A stretch of DNA of 11,236 bases from Paracoccaceae bacterium (GCA_023260935.1 JALQTL010000391.1:1-11236); one strand, 5' to 3'; counted from the first letter of the stretch, positions 1-7,040 are shown. Translations and numbers: made by a program. Notes: generated by a model from the letters alone, not told the origin.

Positions 1-132
1 GGAATTCGCAAGACGGCAGAAAAAGCGGTGTATAAAGAATTTAGCCATCGCAATTTGATAGATATAGAAATTGAACGGTTTGATAGTTCTAAGGACACAT
101 TACGTGTCATTGGGATTGACGTTGGGTTTAAT
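1..132. other. AT-rich segment of unknown origin abutting a truncated gene
   Basis: These bases are about 38% G+C (50 of the first 130), against roughly 60-65% for the rest of the window. They contain no recognisable gene. Plus frame 1 is open from the window edge and runs on antisense through the hydratase gene, but its low-GC peptide resembles nothing I know. Plus frame 2 stops at 56-58 and frame 3 at 33-35, so either could be the tail of a gene entering from the left. A small inverted repeat (GACAC, 5-base spacer, GTGTC) lies at 94-108. The segment could be the end of an insertion sequence, the edge of a prophage or island, or a mis-assembly. No terminal repeat or target duplication can be verified with only one side visible. 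The right boundary is estimated from where hydratase homology stops. Confidence 0.6.
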
Positions 133-582
133 CACGAAACGGGCCAGCCGCTGCGATCCGCCCATGCCGGGAATGGTGCCCAGCTTGATTTCGGGCTGGC
201 CGAATTTCGCGGTGTCGGCGGCAAGGATGAAATCGCACATCATCGCCAGTTCGCACCCGCCGCCAAGAGCATAGCCCGCCACCGCCGCAATGATCGGCTT
301 GCGCCGCGCGGTCAGGCCGGCCCAATCGGCGAAAAGATCAGACCCCGTCACATCCTGAAAGGTCAGCGACTGCATTTCCTTGATGTCGGCCCCGGCGGCA
401 AAGGCCTTTTCCGATCCGGTCAGCACCATGCAGCCGATGCCCGCGTCAGCGTCTGCCGCCGTTGTGACGGCGATCAGCTCATCCTTCACCCTGTTGTTCA
501 GCGCGTTCAGCGCTTCGGGCCGGTTCAGCCGGATCAGCAACACCCGGCCATGGCGTTCGGTCAGAAGGGTGCTTGGCGTCAT
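100..582 (-). CDS. Enoyl-CoA hydratase, 3'-truncated (probable pseudogene)
   Basis: This is the N-terminal part of a crotonase-fold enoyl-CoA hydratase, which adds water to 2-enoyl-CoA; in this operon the expected substrate is methacrylyl-CoA from valine. The frame encodes 160 residues, while the family usually has about 258. Visible landmarks are the substrate-loop AAGADIKEM (62-70), the oxyanion-hole GGGCE and the two catalytic glutamates, E111 in GGGCELAM and E131 in QPEIKLG. Homology runs through GMGGSQRLARF (139-149) and then breaks: the last 10 or so residues come from AT-rich foreign DNA and end at an accidental stop. The missing C-terminal third forms the helices needed for trimer packing and the acyl pocket, so the product is probably inactive even though both glutamates survive. 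The ATG overlaps the mmsB stop by 4 bases (ATGA), and GGAG lies 9 bases upstream. A paaF/crt-type hydratase of other specificity cannot be excluded. Confidence 0.85.
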   Translation of the reverse strand: MTPSTLLTERHGRVLLIRLNRPEALNALNNRVKDELIAVTTAADADAGIGCMVLTGSEKAFAAGADIKEMQSLTFQDVTGSDLFADWAGLTARRKPIIAAVAGYALGGGCELAMMCDFILAADTAKFGQPEIKLGTIPGMGGSQRLARFVIKPNVNPNDT

Positions 583-1481
583 GCCAGTTCACTCCGCCCA
601 GACGAGCTGGCCAGCATTTCGAAAATGGCTGAAAAGTCGCGCCCGCCCAGACCGGCACGGTCCATCTCTTCATAAAGGGCTGTCGCCGCCGCCCCCAAAG
701 GCGTGGCCGCCCCCGCCCCTTCGGATGCCGCCTGCGACAGCCGCAGATCCTTGAGCATCAGGGCCGCCGCAAAGCCGGGCTTGTAGCCGTTATTGGCGGG
801 CGAGGTCGGCACCGGCCCCGGCACCGGGCAATAGGTGGTCAGGCTCCAGCACTGGCCCGAGGATTTGGAGGCGACATCAAACAGCGCCTGGCGCGACAGG
901 CCCAAACGATCCGCCAGACCGAAGGCTTCGGAAACGGCGATCATCGAAATGCCAAGGATCATGTTGTTGCATATCTTGGCCGCCTGCCCCGCCCCCGCAT
1001 CGCCGCAATGACTGATGTTCTTGCCCATGGCGGCCAGCAGCGGTCTGGCCCGGTCAAACGCATCGCCCGTGCCCCCCGCCATGAAGGTCAGCGTGGCTGC
1101 CACGGCCCCGCCAACCCCGCCCGATACCGGCGCATCCAGCGAGGCAAGCCCACGGCCCAGCGCAAGGTCATGCGCCTTGCGACAGGAATCGATATCGACA
1201 GTGGAACTGTCGATGATCAGCGCGCCATCGGCCATGGCGGGGATGACCTCGGCCCAGACCGAAAGCATGATGGGCCCCGAAGGAAGCATGGTGATGACGG
1301 CATCGGCGCCCTTTGCCGCCTCGGCCGCCGTGGCAGCCAGCACCACGCCACCATCCTGCGCGGCCTGCCGCGCGGCGGGCACCGTATCAAAGCCCTGAAC
1401 ACGGAACCCGGCCTTCACAAGGTTCAAGGCCATCGGCCCGCCCATGTTGCCCAATCCGATGAAACCGATCGTCTTGCCCAT
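579..1481 (-). CDS. mmsB: 3-hydroxyisobutyrate dehydrogenase
   Basis: This enzyme oxidises 3-hydroxyisobutyrate to methylmalonate semialdehyde with NAD+, a late cytosolic step of valine breakdown. The 300-residue product has the normal length. It opens with a Rossmann dinucleotide loop, GLGNMG (9-14). The substrate-binding signature DAPVSGG lies at 116-122, the catalytic lysine is K169 in GQAAKICNN with N173 after it, and the C-terminal helical domain carries the family's LMLKDLRL (241-248). I chose the ATG at 1479-1481: GGAG lies 8 bases upstream. A GTG two codons earlier (1485-1487) is almost on top of that same Shine-Dalgarno. The gene follows the hydrolase stop by 13 bases, and its own TGA overlaps the hydratase start, so it looks translationally coupled inside the valine operon. 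Assignment to mmsB rather than the related tartronate semialdehyde reductase rests on the motif set and the neighbouring hydrolase. Confidence 0.93.
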   Translation of the reverse strand: MGKTIGFIGLGNMGGPMALNLVKAGFRVQGFDTVPAARQAAQDGGVVLAATAAEAAKGADAVITMLPSGPIMLSVWAEVIPAMADGALIIDSSTVDIDSCRKAHDLALGRGLASLDAPVSGGVGGAVAATLTFMAGGTGDAFDRARPLLAAMGKNISHCGDAGAGQAAKICNNMILGISMIAVSEAFGLADRLGLSRQALFDVASKSSGQCWSLTTYCPVPGPVPTSPANNGYKPGFAAALMLKDLRLSQAASEGAGAATPLGAAATALYEEMDRAGLGGRDFSAIFEMLASSSGRSELA

Positions 1482-1494
1482 CGTCACTTCTCCT

Positions 1495-2550
1495 TCAGGC
1501 GGTGGCCGGGAAGACCCGGTCTTGTGTCAGGTGCAGCGCTGCCGCTACCCAGTCGTCCGAAACCTCGGCCAACGTGGCGGGGGACCATTTCGGGTTGCGG
1601 TCCTTGTCGATGATGGCGGCGCGGATGCCTTCATAAAAGTCATGCCCCGTCACAAGGGTGCGGGCGGCGGCGTATTCCAGTTCCAGCGCATCCTCCAGCC
1701 GGGCGACGCCCTTGCCCAAGCGGGCCAGCCGCAGGGCCAGCTTCAGCGCAGTGGGTGACTTTGCCGCAAGATCGGCACGGGTTTGTTCGGCAAAGGCGCC
1801 AGCTTCACGGTCCAGCGCCGCCATGATGTCTTCCACCCGGTCGGGCGAAAAGCAGCGGTCAATCAGCGCGCGGTTGCTGGCAAGGGGGGCAGGGCCGGCA
1901 TCGGTGGCATGGCGGGCAATGGCGGCGGCAATATCTGCCGGGCCGGCGCCCGCAGGCAGGGCGGCAAGGCTGCCCACCAGATCGTCAAGCGCCGCCATAG
2001 GCATGTGGTGATCGGCAAAGCCCATCAGCATCGCATCCGCCGCGCCCAGAATGCGCCCGGTCATCCCCATCCATGTGCCAAGCTGGCCGGGCGCGCGGGG
2101 CAAAAGCCATGTCGCGCCCACATCGGGCACAAAGCCGATCCCGCATTCCGGCAGCGCGATCTTCGACCGCTCGGTCGCGATGCGGAATGCTGCGTGGGCC
2201 GAAATGCCGATACCCCCGCCCATAACCAAACCGTCCATCAACGCGATGAAGGGCTTGGCGCAGCGGGCAATGCGGGCATCCAGCCGGTATTCATCGCGCC
2301 AGAAAGCCAGTGAGGGGCCGGGGTCGCTGTGGCGCGCGTCATAAAGGCCGCGAATATCGCCCCCGGCGCACAGGCCCCTGTAGCCCTCGCCCGTCAGCAG
2401 GATCGCGGCCACGTCCGGGTCCGGCTCCAACCGGTCCAGTGCGGCGGTCAGGTCATGCACCATGCCATGCGTCAGCGCGTTGATCGCGGCGGGGCGGTTC
2501 AGCCGCAGGCGGGCCAGCCTGCCGGTCTGTTCAACGATGACCTCAGACAT
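1495..2550 (-). CDS. 3-hydroxyisobutyryl-CoA hydrolase
   Basis: This is a crotonase-superfamily thioesterase (HIBCH type) that frees 3-hydroxyisobutyrate from its CoA ester in valine degradation. The product has 351 residues, right for HIBCH and longer than the roughly 260 of a simple hydratase. Hallmarks are CAGGDIRGLY (61-70), MDGLVMGGGIGIS (105-117), and LPECGIGFVPDVGATWLLPR (133-152), in which E135 and D143 match the catalytic pair of the human enzyme. Near the C-terminus it has the diagnostic DFYEGIRA block followed by IIDKDRNPKW, absent from ordinary hydratases. The start is the ATG at 2548-2550, preceded by GGAGG at 6 bases. An upstream in-frame start would add about 10 residues with no homology and lies inside the dehydrogenase. 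The gene overlaps the dehydrogenase's 3' end by 8 bases. Databases often mislabel such proteins 'enoyl-CoA hydratase/isomerase'. Confidence 0.93.
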   Translation of the reverse strand: MSEVIVEQTGRLARLRLNRPAAINALTHGMVHDLTAALDRLEPDPDVAAILLTGEGYRGLCAGGDIRGLYDARHSDPGPSLAFWRDEYRLDARIARCAKPFIALMDGLVMGGGIGISAHAAFRIATERSKIALPECGIGFVPDVGATWLLPRAPGQLGTWMGMTGRILGAADAMLMGFADHHMPMAALDDLVGSLAALPAGAGPADIAAAIARHATDAGPAPLASNRALIDRCFSPDRVEDIMAALDREAGAFAEQTRADLAAKSPTALKLALRLARLGKGVARLEDALELEYAAARTLVTGHDFYEGIRAAIIDKDRNPKWSPATLAEVSDDWVAAALHLTQDRVFPATA

Positions 2551-3694
2551 GCCCGGCCTCCGCCAGCACTGACCGGGCAATGATCAGGCGCATGATTTCA
2601 TTCGTGCCTTCCAGAATCTGATGGACCCGCAGGTCTCGGACGATCTTTTCCACCCCGTAATCAGCCAGATAGCCATATCCGCCATGCAGTTGCAGCGCCC
2701 GGTTGGCGACATCGAAGCCGGCGTCGGTGACATGCTTCTTGGCCATGGCGCAAAGCCGCGTCGCCTCGGGCAGGCGGGCATCCAGCGCCGCCGCGGCCCG
2801 CCACAGAAAGGTGCGGCCCACCTCCAGCTCTGTCGCCATATCCGCCAGCGCGAATTGCAGGGCCTGAAAATCGGTCAGCTTCTGGCCAAAGGCTTTCCTT
2901 TCGCCCATATAGGCGCGGGCCTTGTCAAAAGCGGCCTGCGCCCCGCCCAAGGAACAGGCGGCAATCGAGGTGCGGCCGCCGTCCAGTGCTTCCATCGCCA
3001 GTTTGAACCCGGCGCCTTCGGGGCCCAGCATCGCACTGGCCGGAACCCGCACGCCATCCATGGCAACGGTGCGGGTGGGCTGAGCATTCCAGCCCATCTT
3101 GCGTTCATTCGCCCCGAAGGACAGGCCCGCCATGCCCTTTTCCAGTATGAAGGCCGAAATGCCTTTTGGCCCGGGCCCGCCGCTGCGCGCCATGACGACG
3201 TAAAGGTCTGTTTCCCCGGCACCCGAGATGAACATCTTTTGCCCGGTCAGGATGTAATCATCGCCCTGCCGTTCGGCCCGGGTGGACAGCGCCGCCGCGT
3301 CTGACCCCGACCCGGGTTCCGTCAGGCAATAGCTGGCCCAGATGTCACCCGCGCAAAGACGCGGCAGAAGGGCCGCCTTCTGCGCATCGCTGCCATGGCG
3401 CCCGATCATCGAGGCAACCATGTTGTGAATCGACAGATAGGCCGAAATTGCCGGGCAGCCTGTCGCCAGCGCCTCATAGACCAGAACCGCCTCGATCCGG
3501 CCAAGGCCGGAACCGCCAAGATCAGGGTCCACCATCATCCCGGCAAGGCCAAGGCCCGCCGCCTGACGCAGCACATCCAGTGGGAAATGGCGGTCCCTGT
3601 CCCAATCAAGGGCATGGGGCGCGATCTGGTCGCCGGCAAAGGCAAGCGCCATGTCGCGGATTGCCACCTGTTCTTCACTCAACACGAAATCCAT
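2543..3694 (-). CDS. Acyl-CoA dehydrogenase, isobutyryl-CoA type
   Basis: This FAD-dependent acyl-CoA dehydrogenase oxidises an acyl-CoA to the 2-enoyl-CoA and passes electrons to electron-transfer flavoprotein. The 383-residue length is typical. Visible landmarks are an N-terminal helical domain, the flavin-contact motif YCLTEPGSGSD (122-132), the KMFISGAGE block (153-161), the FAD-binding LHGGYGYL stretch (336-343) and HQILEGTNEIMR (358-369), whose E362 is in the position of the catalytic base of short/branched-chain members. Placement beside HIBCH, mmsB and a hydratase makes isobutyryl-CoA (ACAD8-like) the best substrate; 2-methylbutyryl-CoA is the main alternative. I start at the ATG at 3692-3694, giving MDFVLSEEQ, the usual family N-terminus. 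A longer frame to 3763 would overlap the thiolase. The start lies 4 bases after the thiolase stop with only a weak GTGGA ribosome site, suggesting reinitiation. Confidence 0.92.
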   Translation of the reverse strand: MDFVLSEEQVAIRDMALAFAGDQIAPHALDWDRDRHFPLDVLRQAAGLGLAGMMVDPDLGGSGLGRIEAVLVYEALATGCPAISAYLSIHNMVASMIGRHGSDAQKAALLPRLCAGDIWASYCLTEPGSGSDAAALSTRAERQGDDYILTGQKMFISGAGETDLYVVMARSGGPGPKGISAFILEKGMAGLSFGANERKMGWNAQPTRTVAMDGVRVPASAMLGPEGAGFKLAMEALDGGRTSIAACSLGGAQAAFDKARAYMGERKAFGQKLTDFQALQFALADMATELEVGRTFLWRAAAALDARLPEATRLCAMAKKHVTDAGFDVANRALQLHGGYGYLADYGVEKIVRDLRVHQILEGTNEIMRLIIARSVLAEAGHV

Positions 3695-3698
3695 CGCT

Positions 3699-4883
3699 TC
3701 AGTCCACCCGTTCCAAGGCCACCGCTGTGCCTTCACCGCCCCCGATGCACAGGCTTGCCACACCGCGCTTCAGGCCTTGGGCCTGCAAGGCATGCAGCAG
3801 CGTCACCAGAATGCGCGCACCTGAAGCGCCGATGGGGTGGCCCAGCGCACAGGCGCCGCCGTTGATGTTCACCTTGTCGGCCGGCAGGTCCAGATCGCGC
3901 ATCGCCGCCATGGCCACCACGGCGAAGGCTTCGTTGATCTCGAACAGATCAACATCGCGCGCCGACCAGCCGATCTTTTCAAACAGCCGGCGCATGGCGC
4001 CGATGGGGGCGGTGGGAAACAGATGCGGGGCATCGGCAAAGCCCGCATGGCCCACGATCCGGGCCAAGGGATGCAGGCCCCGCGCCTCGGCCTCACGTTC
4101 CGACATCAGAAGAAGGGCTGCGGCACCGTCCGAGATGGAGGAGGAATTCGCCGCCGTCACCGTGCCACCGGGGCGGAAGGCAGGCTTCAGATGCGGAATC
4201 TTTTCAGGCCGTGCCAGACCGGGCTGTTCGTCCAGCGCCACCTGCACCTCGCCCCCCTTGGCGGGAACCGCCACCGCCACAACCTCGGCCGCGAACCGGC
4301 CTTGGGCCATGGCGCCCTGTGCGCGGGAAAGGGATTGCAGGGCAAAGGCATCCTGCGCTTCACGGGTAAACTGGTAGTGTTCGGCACAATCCTCGGCAAA
4401 GGTGCCCATCAGGCGGCCCTTGTCATAGGCATCTTCAAGGCCATCAAGGAACATGTGGTCGATGACCCGGCCGTGGCCCATCCGGTAGCCCGACCTTGCG
4501 CGATCCAGCAGATAGGGCGCGTTCGACATGCTTTCCATGCCCCCCGCCACCATCACCCGCGCCTGACCGGCCATGATGGCATCACAGGCCATCATCACCG
4601 CCTTCATGCCAGAGCCGCACATCTTGTTCACGGTCGAGGCCGGAACCGAAACCGGCAGGCCCGCGCCAAGGGCAGCCTGACGCGCCGGCGCCTGCCCCTG
4701 CCCCGCAGGAAGAACGCAGCCCATCAGCACCTCGTCGACATCGGCGCCCGGCAATCCGGCCCGGGCCATCACCGCGCTGATGGCGCAGGCCCCCAGCGCC
4801 GATGCCGGCATCGGGCCAAGCGCCCCCTGAAAGCCCCCCATCGGCGTTCGTGCCGCCGCCACGATCACGATGGAATCGTTCAT
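3699..4883 (-). CDS. Acetyl-CoA acyltransferase (thiolase)
   Basis: This 394-residue thiolase cleaves a 3-ketoacyl-CoA with CoA, or condenses two acetyl-CoA molecules. All active-site residues are visible: nucleophile C89 in NKMCGSGMK, the NEAF motif at 317-320, H349 in GGACALGHPIGASG, and C379 in SLCIGGGEG. The sequence is of the degradative/biosynthetic acetyl-CoA acetyltransferase type. It is the first gene of the left operon. Valine breakdown needs no thiolase, so this member more likely handles 2-methylacetoacetyl-CoA from isoleucine, acetoacetyl-CoA, or a product of the acid activated by the upstream ligase. The start is the ATG at 4881-4883, with GGAGG 5 bases upstream; a longer frame would read through the leader hairpin. 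Specificity within the thiolase family (AtoB, BktB, PaaJ) cannot be decided by eye. Confidence 0.92.
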   Translation of the reverse strand: MNDSIVIVAAARTPMGGFQGALGPMPASALGACAISAVMARAGLPGADVDEVLMGCVLPAGQGQAPARQAALGAGLPVSVPASTVNKMCGSGMKAVMMACDAIMAGQARVMVAGGMESMSNAPYLLDRARSGYRMGHGRVIDHMFLDGLEDAYDKGRLMGTFAEDCAEHYQFTREAQDAFALQSLSRAQGAMAQGRFAAEVVAVAVPAKGGEVQVALDEQPGLARPEKIPHLKPAFRPGGTVTAANSSSISDGAAALLLMSEREAEARGLHPLARIVGHAGFADAPHLFPTAPIGAMRRLFEKIGWSARDVDLFEINEAFAVVAMAAMRDLDLPADKVNINGGACALGHPIGASGARILVTLLHALQAQGLKRGVASLCIGGGEGTAVALERVD

Positions 4884-4897
4884 CTTTTCCTCCCTCA

Positions 4898-4919
4898 GGG
4901 GGAAGTAGCTTCCTCCCCC
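4898..4919 (-). promoter_or_regulatory. Leader hairpin just before the thiolase ribosome site
   Basis: On the minus strand this 22-base segment can fold as GGAAG/CTTCC around a 3-base CTA loop, extended by GGG/CCC past a single bulged A. It ends a few bases upstream of the GGGAGG ribosome site of the thiolase gene and lies inside its leader. There is no following T-run, so it is not an intrinsic terminator. It could tune translation or protect the 5' end of the catabolic transcript, but that is inference from position only. Confidence 0.4.
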
Positions 4920-4926
4920 ACTTCGC

Positions 4927-4954
4927 ATATTAGGTCAAAAAAGCTGACCTACAA
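4927..4954 (-). promoter_or_regulatory. Candidate promoter of the catabolic operon
   Basis: On the minus strand a TAATAT box (4927-4932) lies 16 bases downstream of TTGTAG (4949-4954), a plausible though imperfect sigma-70-type pair (4 of 6 and 3 of 6 consensus bases). It sits in an AT-richer patch, about 45 bases before the thiolase start codon, in the only sizeable gap between the ligase and thiolase genes. The boxes are weak, so the support is mainly the position and the overlapping palindrome. Confidence 0.4.
4931..4951. promoter_or_regulatory. Perfect 7+7 palindrome, candidate operator
   Basis: TAGGTCA and TGACCTA are perfect inverted arms separated by 7 bases (AAAAAGC on the plus strand). 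This is the kind of site bound by a dimeric repressor. It fills the spacer of the candidate promoter and overlaps both boxes, so binding would block RNA polymerase. A catabolic operon of acyl-CoA enzymes is typically controlled by a TetR-, MerR- or GntR-type regulator that senses an acyl-CoA, but the site does not match a consensus I can name. No regulator gene lies in the window. The palindrome could also form a weak RNA hairpin, although no T-run follows it. Confidence 0.5.
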
Positions 4955-4993
4955 GCGCCTGTTTACCCCGCTCGTCGCCCTTGGGCTGCGCGG

Positions 4994-6193
4994 TCAATCG
5001 TAGCTGCGCCGATCTTCGATCACCTTGCCATCATTCGGCAAGGCGCCCGGCGGCAGAAGTTCCACATGGCCCCGCATCTTCAGCGTGGCCACGATGCTGT
5101 CTTCGTAAAGGGCAGGGTTGGTGGCGCGGGTTTCGATCTGCACCGTCATCACGTCCATCTCACCCTCGCGGCTCGCCACCACCCGCGCCCGGGCGATTTC
5201 CTCATGGCGCGAGACAAGTTGTTCCACCTGTTCGGGGCGCACGAACATGCCCTTGATCTTTGTGGTCTGATCGGCGCGGCCCATCCACCCCTTTATACGC
5301 CGGTTGGTGCGGCCACAGGGGCTTTGCCCCGGCAGGACGGCCGACATGTCACCCGTGGCAAAGCGGATCAGCGGATAATCGGCGTTCAGCGATGTCACCA
5401 CAACCTCGCCCACCTCACCATCCGGCACCGGCCTGTCAGACCCGGGGCGGACGATTTCGACAATCACGCCTTCGTCCATGATCATCCCCTCCATCGCCGG
5501 GGATTCATAGGCGACATTGCCCAGATCCGCAGTGGCATAGGCCTGAAGGCAGGCGATGCCACGGTCGGCATACCATTGCCGCAAACTGGGAAAAAGCGCC
5601 CCCCCCGACACGGCGGCACGGCTTATCTTCAGCGCCTCGCCCATTTCGTCGGCCTTTTCAAGGATCACCTTCAGGTAATCCGGCGTGCCGGCATAGGCGG
5701 TTGTGCCGATATCCGCCGCGGCGCGCACCTGCAATTCGGTCTGGCCCGTGCCCGCAGGCAATACCGCCGCGCCCACGGCCCGGGCACCGTTTTCAAAGAT
5801 CATGCCCGCCGGGGTCAGGTGATAGCCAAAGCAGTTCTGGACGATATCCCCCTGCCCCACACCCAGCGCATGCAGAAACCGCCCCATCCGCCACCAGTCA
5901 TGGCTGATGCCGCCGGGTTCATAGATCGGGCCGGGGGACTGGAAATAATGAACGATCTCTCCCACCGGCAGGCCACCAAAGGGGGGCTTCGCCTTTTGCC
6001 GTTCCGACAGTTCGGCCTTGCGCAAGACCGGAAGGGCCACCAGCCCGGCCAGATCGGTCAGACCATCCCGGCCAATCCGGTGCAGCAACCCGTTCAGGGC
6101 TGCCAGTTGCGCCGCCTCGCGCGCGTCCTGCGATCGGGTTTCAAGGTCATCATAATGGGTCATGGCCCGCACCTCTGCACCATCTGCCGTCAT
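4994..6193 (-). CDS. Phenylacetate-CoA-ligase-like acyl-CoA synthetase
   Basis: This adenylate-forming enzyme of the PaaK-like group should activate a carboxylic acid with ATP and CoA; the substrate is not known. Later core motifs are clear: QAYATADLG (217-225) at the position of the YG-TE loop, LIRFATGDMS (275-284) with the ribose-binding aspartate D282, the hinge GRADQTTKIKG (305-315), and NDGKVIEDRR (387-396) with probable catalytic lysine K390. The phosphate loop is unusual: where PaaK has SSGTTG this protein has QSPGPIYEPGG (85-95), which I recall as a feature of a subfamily found next to branched-chain-type importers. The 399-residue length is slightly short of PaaK. I start at the ATG at 6191-6193, which overlaps the livF-like stop as ATGA with AGAGG 8 bases upstream. 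The ATG at 6161-6163 (389 residues) has an equally good site and fits the family N-terminus. The stop is followed by the operator-bearing gap. Confidence 0.85.
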   Translation of the reverse strand: MTADGAEVRAMTHYDDLETRSQDAREAAQLAALNGLLHRIGRDGLTDLAGLVALPVLRKAELSERQKAKPPFGGLPVGEIVHYFQSPGPIYEPGGISHDWWRMGRFLHALGVGQGDIVQNCFGYHLTPAGMIFENGARAVGAAVLPAGTGQTELQVRAAADIGTTAYAGTPDYLKVILEKADEMGEALKISRAAVSGGALFPSLRQWYADRGIACLQAYATADLGNVAYESPAMEGMIMDEGVIVEIVRPGSDRPVPDGEVGEVVVTSLNADYPLIRFATGDMSAVLPGQSPCGRTNRRIKGWMGRADQTTKIKGMFVRPEQVEQLVSRHEEIARARVVASREGEMDVMTVQIETRATNPALYEDSIVATLKMRGHVELLPPGALPNDGKVIEDRRSYD

Positions 6194-7014
6194 GACAGCC
6201 ACCTCTTGCGGCGACGATAACTGCGCACATCCCGAAACGAATTCCGCCCCTCATCCGAAACGCCAAGGTAGAATTCCTTGACATCGGGGTTTTCGCGCAG
6301 ATCGGCCGCCGGGCCATCCATCACCACGCGGCCGCTTTCAAGGATATAGCCGTAATGGGCAAAGCGCAGCGCCACGTTGGTGTTCTGTTCGGCCAGCAGG
6401 AAGGTAACACCTTCGCCTTCGTTCACCGCCTTTACGATCTGGAAGATCTGCTCGACCAGCTGCGGCGCAAGCCCCATGCTGGGTTCATCCAGCAAAATCG
6501 TTTCGGGCCGGCTCATCAGCGCGCGGCCAATGGCCACCATCTGCTGTTCCCCGCCCGAGGTATAGCCCGCCTGACTTTTGCGCCGTTCTTTCAGGCGCGG
6601 GAAATAGCTGTACACCATCTCCAGATCGCGGGCGATTTCGGCACGCCCCTCGCGCCGTGTATAGGCACCGGTCAGAAGGTTCTCCTCGACCGTCAGATGC
6701 TCAAAGCAATGCCGGCCCTCCATCACCTGAATGACCCCGCGGCGTACCAGATCGGCCGGCGACAGATCCTGGACCCGGTCCCCGCGATACAGGATCGTGC
6801 CTTTCGTCACCTCTCCGCGTTCCGATTTCAGCAGGTTGGAAATCGCCTTCAGCGTGGTTGTCTTGCCCGCCCCGTTTCCGCCCAGAAGTGCGGTGATCCC
6901 GCCCTTGGGCACCGACAGGCTAACCCCCTTCAGAACGAGGATGACGTGGTTGTAGATCACCTCGATGTTGTTGACCTCCAGCAAAGCCTGATCGGTCTTG
7001 GTCGCGTCCAGCAT
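6190..7014 (-). CDS. Branched-chain-type ABC transporter ATPase, LivF-like
   Basis: This is one of two ATPases powering the importer; it acts on the cytoplasmic face with the LivG-like partner. In 274 residues it shows Walker A GGNGAGKTT (45-53), the Q-loop near VIQVMEG (94-100), the ABC signature TSGGEQQM (152-159, T replacing the usual L), and Walker B TILLDEPS (172-179) with E177 as catalytic base. As in other LivF proteins the switch position reads LLAEQN. The C-terminus carries a basic tail, SFRDVRSYRRRKRWLS (259-274), beyond the usual LivF end. I recall such tails in LivF proteins paired with PaaK-like ligases. The ATG at 7012-7014 has a weak ribosome site; an upstream GTG at 7063-7065 lies inside a strong hairpin and adds no homology, so it was refused. 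The 64-base gap after the binding-protein gene suggests lower expression than that gene. The stop overlaps the ligase start. Confidence 0.92.
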   Translation of the reverse strand: MLDATKTDQALLEVNNIEVIYNHVILVLKGVSLSVPKGGITALLGGNGAGKTTTLKAISNLLKSERGEVTKGTILYRGDRVQDLSPADLVRRGVIQVMEGRHCFEHLTVEENLLTGAYTRREGRAEIARDLEMVYSYFPRLKERRKSQAGYTSGGEQQMVAIGRALMSRPETILLDEPSMGLAPQLVEQIFQIVKAVNEGEGVTFLLAEQNTNVALRFAHYGYILESGRVVMDGPAADLRENPDVKEFYLGVSDEGRNSFRDVRSYRRRKRWLS

Positions 7015-7040
7015 GGCCCTGGTTCCGGCACTTGTGTGGC

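Noticed and set aside
1..50. Minus-strand start of a gene leaving the window on the left (ATG near 50)
   Set aside because: Only about 16 codons are visible, without a ribosome site or a recognisable sequence.
28..675. Plus-strand open frame starting in the AT-rich segment and continuing across the breakpoint
   Set aside because: Most of it is antisense to the hydratase and mmsB genes, and the peptide resembles nothing known. The low-GC part alone could be a gene fragment, but the fused frame is accidental.
3837..5003. Long plus-strand open frame (388 codons) antisense to the thiolase
   Set aside because: It mirrors a well-supported gene on the other strand, is rich in His, Arg, Gly and Pro, and has no recognisable motif. 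This is a typical high-GC shadow.
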